From: JAICUY01 sp038250515
GTDB taxonomy: Bacteria > Chloroflexota > Limnocylindria > QHBO01
NCBI GenBank assembly: GCA_038250515.1
Contig: JBBSCG010000005.1
Location: forward strand, 7,403 to 71,402
DNA: 64,000 nt
Reading direction: 5' to 3'
Position 1 is the stretch's first letter. Each line of letters starts with the position of its first letter. Positions 59,459 to 64,000 of this stretch are shown here, in pieces. Made by a program: the position numbers and the translations under genes. The notes under the pieces were generated by a model. The model was not told the DNA's origin. It worked only from the letters and a program-made list of their open reading frames with translations, and searched no databases.

Positions 59459-60583
59459 TCAGTGACCGACAGGAATGGCACCGGGCAAGAAGAGTGCCGC
59501 AAGCACGTAGATGAGGTAGAACGGGCCGCCGATGAGCAGCGACCAGGCCGACAGCCTTCCCCGGCGGGCCATGAGTCCGAAGATCAGGATCATCGACACA
59601 AAAGCAGCGCCGGCCGACGCAAAGGAGAGCGCCGCCTGTGGCGTGAAGAGCCACTCGGTGAAAAGCAGGCCGATCACCACCGGCACACTGCTCTGGAAGA
59701 CCATGGCTCCGGTGATGTTGCCCATGGCCAGCGTGTCCTTGCCGCTGCGCACCCACAGGATGCTATTGAACTTTTCCGGCAGCTCGGTGGCGATCGGCGC
59801 GATGATCAGCGCGAGGATGCGCGGATCCAGGCCGACGAGCGTCGACAGGTGGCTCACCGCACCGATGAAGACCTGCGCTCCCAGGATGATGCAGGCCAGT
59901 GCCACCACGACCTGTGAGACGACGATGCGCATGCGCGGCACGCCGCCGTGCTCCGCCGGGTCATCGACGCCGGGCATCGCGTCGAAGTCGATGGTGTGGT
60001 CGCCGCGCATGCCCGGCAGCCGGGTGAGATGCAGCTGATTCAGGTCGCTGGCGTCGCCCTCCGAGGGCTCGTCGGCAAAGTGGGCGCGCACGTAGAAGGC
60101 GTACATCACGACCAGGATTGCGGCCACGATCCACTTGACCCAGTGGAACTGAATGGGCAAGAAAGCGACGCCGATCGCCAGCGTGTACGCGATCAGGAAG
60201 AAGAGGACGTCGCGACCGAGGACCTCGGCGTTGACGCGCATGTCGGTGCTCCGGCGGCCACCGCGCGCGAAGATGACGACGCCGACCCCGGTCACGAACA
60301 TGGCCAGCGTCCCGAGCATGAAGGGAGCGCCCAGGATTGCGCCGACGCCGATCTCGTGCGAGTTCGCGGCCTGCTCAGCGGACGCGCCGAAGATCAGCGG
60401 TCCCAGGATGGCGATGATCGGGATGAGCGTCTCCGGCATTGCCGTGGCGACGGCAGCCAGCACACTGCCGACCGCTCCCTCGGCCAGGTTGAGCTTGTGA
60501 CCGAACCACTCGATCCCATTCGTGAACAGCTCGGCGCCGAGCAGGATGACCGCCAGCGAAGCCACCAGCAGGACGATGTCCAA
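59459..60583 (-). CDS. Na+/Ca2+ exchanger-type cation antiporter (CaCA family)
   Basis: 374 residues, about 10 membrane segments. The two inverted alpha repeats with acidic ion-binding residues are visible: VATAMPETLIPII (about 45-57) and IAPIATELPEKFNSILW (about 250-266). The central loop is hydrophilic and acidic (about 165-210). It probably exports Ca2+ or Na+. Start TTG 60583 has GGAGG about 7 nt upstream. It follows DUF1634 by 3 nt. Confidence 0.88.
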   Translation of the reverse strand: MDIVLLVASLAVILLGAELFTNGIEWFGHKLNLAEGAVGSVLAAVATAMPETLIPIIAILGPLIFGASAEQAANSHEIGVGAILGAPFMLGTLAMFVTGVGVVIFARGGRRSTDMRVNAEVLGRDVLFFLIAYTLAIGVAFLPIQFHWVKWIVAAILVVMYAFYVRAHFADEPSEGDASDLNQLHLTRLPGMRGDHTIDFDAMPGVDDPAEHGGVPRMRIVVSQVVVALACIILGAQVFIGAVSHLSTLVGLDPRILALIIAPIATELPEKFNSILWVRSGKDTLAMGNITGAMVFQSSVPVVIGLLFTEWLFTPQAALSFASAGAAFVSMILIFGLMARRGRLSAWSLLIGGPFYLIYVLAALFLPGAIPVGH

Positions 60584-60586
60584 CGA

Positions 60587-60943
60587 CTACCCTCCAACCC
60601 CATGTGAAAACAGACTCGCCGCCACGACGCCTACCGCGAGCAGCGAGAGCACAACGGAAGCGATGAGCGTGTACCGATGCTCGCCGCGCCGCGCAAAGGC
60701 GATGAGCGCCACGACGAGCTCAGCCGCCGGCGTCAAGGCCAGCAGCAGCAGCCCGACCGATACGATGCTAGCCGGTTTGAGCGCCATGATCTGTGCTACC
60801 AGTCCGCCGGCGGTCTGCCCAGCCGCGCCGCCGAGCAGCAGCGTGAGAGCCACGCCGAGCGCCACGGTCGCGATGGCCACGGCCGTGCCGATGGCCAACA
60901 CGCCGCTCACCCAGCGCGCGAGCTCGTCGTCCGCGCGCTTCAT
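60587..60943 (-). CDS. DUF1634 membrane protein
   Basis: 118 residues with three hydrophobic segments (about 11-35, 55-80 and 90-112). DUF1634 proteins accompany TauE/SafE transporters, and here the start overlaps the TauE gene by 4 nt. A small partner or accessory subunit of the transporter is the likely role; this is inferred from linkage only. Confidence 0.85.
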   Translation of the reverse strand: MKRADDELARWVSGVLAIGTAVAIATVALGVALTLLLGGAAGQTAGGLVAQIMALKPASIVSVGLLLLALTPAAELVVALIAFARRGEHRYTLIASVVLSLLAVGVVAASLFSHGVGG

Positions 60944-61758
60944 GGAGCGCCTGCCACCGCGCGCAGCGTCATCTGCACCGCGACATACAGCACCACGATC
61001 AGGAAGAGTGCCGACAACCAGCGCGCGTTGATGCGCGGCCCGAGCCGCGCGCCGACGACCGCGCCCGCGGCCACGCCGAGGACCACCGGCCCGGCCACCG
61101 CCGGATCGACGTCACCTCGAAACAGGTACGCGTATGCTCCGGCCGCGGCGGTCACGCCGATGATGAAGTTGCTCGTGGCCACCGCGATGTGCAGTGGCGC
61201 ACCCATCACCAGGTGCACCAGCGGGACCTTGATGACGCCGCCGCCCACGCCGAGGAGTCCCGAGACGTTGCCCGCGAAGAAGGACCCGACCAGGGCCAGT
61301 GGCATGCGGTGCCGCCGATAGCTCGGCGCATCGGGCCCGTCGGGAGCTGAGGGCTGCACGTCCGCTTCGACCGATTCACCGGCGTCCGCAGTCGGCCGCA
61401 GCAGTGCGCGGGCCATGTTGAGCGCGGTGTAGACCATCAGCGCCGCGAACAGCCCGGCGAGCAGCCGCTGTGCCAGGTAGCCGGCGAGGAGGCCGCCGGT
61501 CACGGCGCCGACCACCGTCCCGCTCTCCAGGGTCAACCCCAGCCGAACGTCGGCTCGCCCTGCGCGCACGTTATGCGCGGCGGCGCCGGTGGACGTTGCG
61601 ATCACACACACCAGGCTCACACCGACGGCCGTCGTCAGCGGATAGCCGAAGCCGAGCGTTAGCATCGGCACGATCAGGATGCCGCCGCCCAGCCCGAGCA
61701 GCGAGCCGAACAGCCCGGCGGCCACGCCCGACGCCGCGAGGAGGAGGTCGAGCCCCAT
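60940..61758 (-). CDS. TauE/SafE-family anion permease
   Basis: 272 residues, about 8 membrane segments with the two repeated Gly-rich motifs GSLLGLGGGILIVPML (about 18-33) and GLLGVGGGVIKVPLV (about 167-181). The family exports sulfite, sulfoacetate or related C-S compounds; the substrate is not predictable here. First gene of the TauE-DUF1634-exchanger unit, 46 nt after rpsR with a hairpin between. Confidence 0.9.
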   Translation of the reverse strand: MGLDLLLAASGVAAGLFGSLLGLGGGILIVPMLTLGFGYPLTTAVGVSLVCVIATSTGAAAHNVRAGRADVRLGLTLESGTVVGAVTGGLLAGYLAQRLLAGLFAALMVYTALNMARALLRPTADAGESVEADVQPSAPDGPDAPSYRRHRMPLALVGSFFAGNVSGLLGVGGGVIKVPLVHLVMGAPLHIAVATSNFIIGVTAAAGAYAYLFRGDVDPAVAGPVVLGVAAGAVVGARLGPRINARWLSALFLIVVLYVAVQMTLRAVAGAP

Positions 61759-61768
61759 CGATGACGAA

Positions 61769-61795
61769 GGCCGGCACCCAGATCGGGTACCGGCC
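61769..61795 (-). terminator. Probable terminator after rpsR
   Basis: GGCCGGTACCC and GGGTGCCGGCC pair on the minus strand (11 bp, one G-T wobble) around a 5 nt loop, followed by TTCGTCAT. The U-tract is weak. Confidence 0.55.
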
Positions 61796-61804
61796 TCGAT
61801 GCGT

Positions 61805-62074
61805 CTAGGGCCGCAGGTGCTGGGGTGCGTACGGCAGCAACGCGACCTGCCGCGCCCGCTTGAGCGCCACGGTCAGCATCCGCTGGTGGCGCGCGCAGGT
61901 GCCGGTCTTGCGCCGCGGCTCAATCTTGGCGCGCTCACTGAGGTAGCGGCGCAGGCGGTTGACCTCCTTGTAGTCGATCGACTCTGCCTTGTCGACGCAG
62001 AAGTTGCAGACCTTGCGGCGGCGTCGGTCGCGGTAATAGTCCGCCGTGTCACGGCGGGTTCGTGGACTTGCCAT
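61805..62074 (-). CDS. rpsR: Small ribosomal subunit protein bS18
   Basis: 89 residues. KVCNFCVDKAESIDYKEV (21-38) and KIEPRRKTGTCARHQR are the S18 signature; the Cys pair plus later Cys/His suggest the zinc form. It binds the 30S platform with S6, encoded in the same operon (rpsF-ssb-rpsR). rplI does not follow, unlike in many bacteria. Confidence 0.96.
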   Translation of the reverse strand: MASPRTRRDTADYYRDRRRRKVCNFCVDKAESIDYKEVNRLRRYLSERAKIEPRRKTGTCARHQRMLTVALKRARQVALLPYAPQHLRP

Positions 62075-62099
62075 CTAACTGCTCACTGGCTCCTTGGTA

Positions 62100-62561
62100 T
62101 CAAAATGGGATGTCGTCGACGTCCATGGCCGGCCTGGACGGTGACTCCGCGCTGTCCGACCCGCCACCCGACGGCGCTCGGACGGCATCCGGCGAAAACT
62201 GCGATCCACCGAGGCCGCCTTCCTCGTCGCGACCGCGCCGCTCGAGGTTGACGACGCGCGCGAAGCGCAGCTCCAGCGCGGTGCGCTTCTGGCCGTCGCG
62301 GCCCTCGAACTCGCGAGATCGAAGCTGCCCCTCGGCATAGATCTTGTTTCCCTTGCGCAGTTGCTCGGCGAGCCGCTCGGCCGCCTGCTCCCAGACCTCC
62401 ACCCCGATCCACATCGTCTCCTCGACCCACTCGCCGTCCGCGCCACGGCTGCGGTCGTTGACGGCCACCCGCAGGTTGGTGACGGCCTTGCCGCTGGGCG
62501 TATACCGGAGCTCAGGATCGGCGCCGAGATTTCCGATGATCATCATCTTGTTGAGCGTCAT
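62100..62561 (-). CDS. ssb: Single-stranded DNA-binding protein
   Basis: 153 residues. OB-fold domain (about 1-108) with MIIGNLGADPELRYTPSGKAV and TMWIGVEVWEQAAERLAEQL, a Gly/Ser linker, and the acidic C-terminal tip MDVDDIPF that recruits repair and replication proteins. It sits between rpsF and rpsR as is standard. Confidence 0.97.
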   Translation of the reverse strand: MTLNKMMIIGNLGADPELRYTPSGKAVTNLRVAVNDRSRGADGEWVEETMWIGVEVWEQAAERLAEQLRKGNKIYAEGQLRSREFEGRDGQKRTALELRFARVVNLERRGRDEEGGLGGSQFSPDAVRAPSGGGSDSAESPSRPAMDVDDIPF

Positions 62562-62576
62562 GTCACACTCCTCGAA

Positions 62577-63101
62577 CTACGAGCCGCTTGTCGCGGGCTC
62601 GGCTTCGGACGGCTGCGGCTCTTCGGCAGCCGCCTGCTCGGGCTGCGGCTCTTCGGCAGCCGCCTCGCCGCGGTTCGATTCCTCGGCGACGGCCGTCGCG
62701 CCACGATCTCGCAACTTTACCGGCGATGGCTCATCGGCGTCGGACATGGAGGTGTCGCCCTGGGCCTCGACGGCACCGGCGATATCCACTTCGTCCTCTT
62801 CGCTGCTACCGGGACGATCCTCGAGAACGGTGATGAGGTGCCGCACGATCTCCTCACTGATCAGCATCCTGCGCTCGATCTCGCGAACCGCCGACGGGTC
62901 GATGTCGAAATGGATCAGAAAGTACGACGCCTCGCGAAAGTTCTGAATGTCATACGCCAGGCGGCGTTTGCCCCATGGCGAGACTTTGCTGAGACTGCCA
63001 CCACCGTTGACGATGGCGCGCGTGACCTTCTCGACCGCAGACTGGAGCTTGTCGTCCTCCAGGTCGGGTCGCAGCAGGAGCATGAGTTCGTAACGGCGCA
63101 T
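62577..63101 (-). CDS. rpsF: Small ribosomal subunit protein bS6 with long acidic tail
   Basis: 174 residues from ATG 63101, with GGAGGAG upstream. The S6 core (about 1-95) has RRYELMLLLRPDLEDD and WGKRRLAYDIQNFREASYFL. An 80-residue Glu/Ala/Pro-rich tail follows, part encoded by a 25-bp direct repeat. The long frame reading further upstream is not supported by homology. Confidence 0.95.
   Translation of the reverse strand: MRRYELMLLLRPDLEDDKLQSAVEKVTRAIVNGGGSLSKVSPWGKRRLAYDIQNFREASYFLIHFDIDPSAVREIERRMLISEEIVRHLITVLEDRPGSSEEDEVDIAGAVEAQGDTSMSDADEPSPVKLRDRGATAVAEESNRGEAAAEEPQPEQAAAEEPQPSEAEPATSGS
62611..62665. repeat. 25-bp direct repeat in the rpsF 3' end
   Basis: Two identical 25-bp copies at 62611-62635 and 62641-62665, 30-bp period, beginning GGCTGCGGCTCTTCGGCAGC. 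On the minus strand each encodes AAAEEPQP in the S6 tail. Confidence 0.9.
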
Positions 63102-63217
63102 GGGCCGATCTCCTCCTCTCTTCGGGCTTGCGGTACCAATCTCCGGCGGGCGCCGGTGGTACGGCAGAAAGGAGCCCTTCAACATGAAACACACCTCCGG
63201 ATCCGGGGGCGCGCTCC

Positions 63218-63257
63218 GAGTATAGTCGCTGGCTCGATCGAGGGCAACGCTATACTC
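63218..63257. repeat. Inverted repeat carrying divergent -10 elements
   Basis: GAGTATAG (63218-63225) and CTATACTC (63250-63257) are perfect inverted copies 24 nt apart. Each contains TATACT for one strand. Confidence 0.75.
63219..63247 (-). promoter_or_regulatory. Promoter of rpsF-ssb-rpsR
   Basis: TTGCCC (63247-63242), 17 nt spacer, TATACT (63224-63219). The leader to rpsF is about 110 nt. A plus-strand TATACT at 63251-63256, facing the ATPase fragment, has no good -35. Confidence 0.65.
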
Positions 63258-63273
63258 AGCCGTCGAGCACGTC

Positions 63274-63747
63274 GTGGCTATCTTCCGCCCGCGGTTCGAC
63301 GTGATCGTGGTCGACTGCGGGAGCCGCCTCGACTCGCGCACCCTGTGGATGCTGGAACAGGCCGATACGCATGTCTTTGTCATCTTCCCGGAGATCGCTG
63401 CGCTGCGCGCCACCAGCCAGCTGCTGGGCTTCCTGTCCGAGACCGCGACGCTGCGGGCACGCACGCACTTCGTGGTGAATCACGTCTTCCCCAAAGAGCT
63501 GCTCAAGACGCGCGATATCGAGAACCTGCTCGGCTCGCGACCAGTGGCGGAGATCCCCTACACCGAGGTCGAGATGATCCGCGCGGTCAACGAGGGCGTG
63601 CCCGTGGTCATCGGACGTCCGGCCTCGTCCGCGGCCACGGCCGTGCACGGGCTGGTGCAGGCGATCCTTGGGATCGAGACGGCCACATCGCCAAAAGGGC
63701 GAAAGCAGGGCCAGGAGAAGCGCGCCTTCCGTTTCGGCCGTCGCTGA
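63274..63747 (+). pseudogene. C-terminal fragment of a CpaE/TadZ-MinD-like ATPase
   Basis: 157 residues from GTG 63274, with no clear ribosome binding site. It matches the second half of CpaE-like ParA/MinD ATPases: FDVIVVDCGSRLD (Walker B region, about 8-20), VFVIFPEIAALRATSQLL, and VAEIPYTEVEMIRAVNEGVPVV. The N-terminal receiver-like domain and the KGGVGKT P-loop are missing, and an in-frame TAG lies about 50 nt upstream. No pilus (tad/cpa) genes surround it. It is probably a remnant next to a tRNA cluster, though a short expressed protein cannot be excluded. Confidence 0.7.
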
Positions 63748-63756
63748 TCGCGCTGC

Positions 63757-63840
63757 TGGTGCCGGAGGAGGGACTCGAACCCCCACGCCTTGCGGCCGCC
63801 GATTTTAAGTCGGCTGCGTCTGCCATTCCGCCACTCCGGC
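63757..63840 (-). tRNA. tRNA-Leu (anticodon TAA)
   Basis: Acceptor GCCGGAG pairs with CTCCGGC, discriminator A and encoded CCA. Anticodon stem GCCGA/TCGGC with loop CTTAAAA (anticodon TAA), a long class II variable arm, and T-loop TTCGAGT. Confidence 0.95.
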
Positions 63841-63859
63841 ACGGCGTTCAGAAAAAGAC

Positions 63860-63933
63860 TGGAGGCGACGACGGGAATCGAACCCGTGTAAACGGTTTTG
63901 CAGACCGCTCCCTGACCACTCGGGCACGTCGCC
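63860..63933 (-). tRNA. tRNA-Cys (anticodon GCA)
   Basis: Acceptor GGCGACG pairs with CGTCGCC. Discriminator T, typical of tRNA-Cys, then encoded CCA. Anticodon loop CTGCAAA, T-arm ACGGG-TTCGATT-CCCGT. Confidence 0.95.
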
Positions 63934-63942
63934 ATGCCTGCC

Positions 63943-64000
63943 TGGCTGCCCCGCGAGGATTCGAACCTCGGTTCACGGATCCAAAGTCCGCTGTCCTACC
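63943..64000 (-). tRNA. tRNA-Gln (anticodon TTG), 5' end cut by window
   Basis: The 3' part is complete: anticodon loop CTTTGGA (anticodon TTG) on stem GCGGA/TCCGT, T-arm CGAGG-TTCGAAT-CCTCG, discriminator G and encoded CCA. The acceptor 5' strand and part of the D-arm lie outside. Confidence 0.92.

Noticed and set aside
1..64000. CRISPR arrays, insertion sequences, prophage or integrases
   Set aside because: No direct-repeat/spacer array, transposase, integrase or phage structural gene was seen; the repeats found are short coding repeats.

Overview
This is 64 kb of GC-rich bacterial chromosome that is almost entirely housekeeping. It is densely packed and nearly all on the minus strand, with many 1-4 nt stop/start overlaps (ATGA, GTGA, TGATG). 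GTG and TTG starts are common and start codons usually follow GGAGG-type ribosome binding sites. Nothing outer-membrane related follows rseP or cdsA, which suggests a monoderm. The mix of RNase J with PNPase, a type-4 Fe-S uracil-DNA glycosylase, DUF3352 beside ffh, a YugP-type metallopeptidase and DUF1634/TauE suggests a Chloroflexota-like lineage. That placement is inference from content, not a phylogeny.

Layout, read from the high-coordinate end in the direction of minus-strand transcription. tRNA-Gln (partial), tRNA-Cys and tRNA-Leu lie at the right edge. Beside them is a plus-strand fragment of a CpaE/MinD-like ATPase that has lost its P-loop, divergent from rpsF-ssb-rpsR. Next come TauE-DUF1634-Na+/Ca2+ exchanger, ilvE, a GT2 glycosyltransferase, a PH-like membrane protein, ileS behind a probable attenuator, and lspA-rluD-gmk-priA-def-fmt. 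A plus-strand BON-domain gene converges on fmt through a shared hairpin and diverges from yugP-rlmN-rpe-DUF4015 lipoprotein-dtd. Plus-strand rpmB has its own promoter and terminator and diverges from kinase-recG-rsmD-coaD. A DivIVA/AtpF-like gene, yceD, rpmF, plsX, nusB, acpP, rnc, smc, ftsY, ffh, DUF3352, rpsP, khpA, rimM and trmD form a long superoperon. rplS-rnhB-yraN follow, convergent with a plus-strand LysM/lytic transglycosylase gene. Then come rpsB-tsf-pyrH-frr-uppS-cdsA-dxr-rseP, nusA-ylxR-infB-rbfA-nrnA-truB-ribF, rpsO, and pnp-udg-rnj-ftsK. The ftsK gene runs off the left edge.

How the genes work together: most encode ribosome assembly and translation, RNA turnover, isoprenoid, phospholipid and peptidoglycan precursor steps, protein targeting, and chromosome repair or segregation.

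The most unusual object is the 870-residue PNPase. It carries a complete DEDDh (DnaQ-like) 3'-5' exonuclease domain inserted between its two RNase PH halves, with all catalytic residues of both activities visible. Secondary points are an intrinsic terminator in the nusA leader (possible NusA autoregulation), a terminator with a competing hairpin in front of ileS, an isoleucyl-tRNA synthetase with a swapped GVHH signature motif, a probable CTG start in uppS, and a recurring TATACT promoter class.
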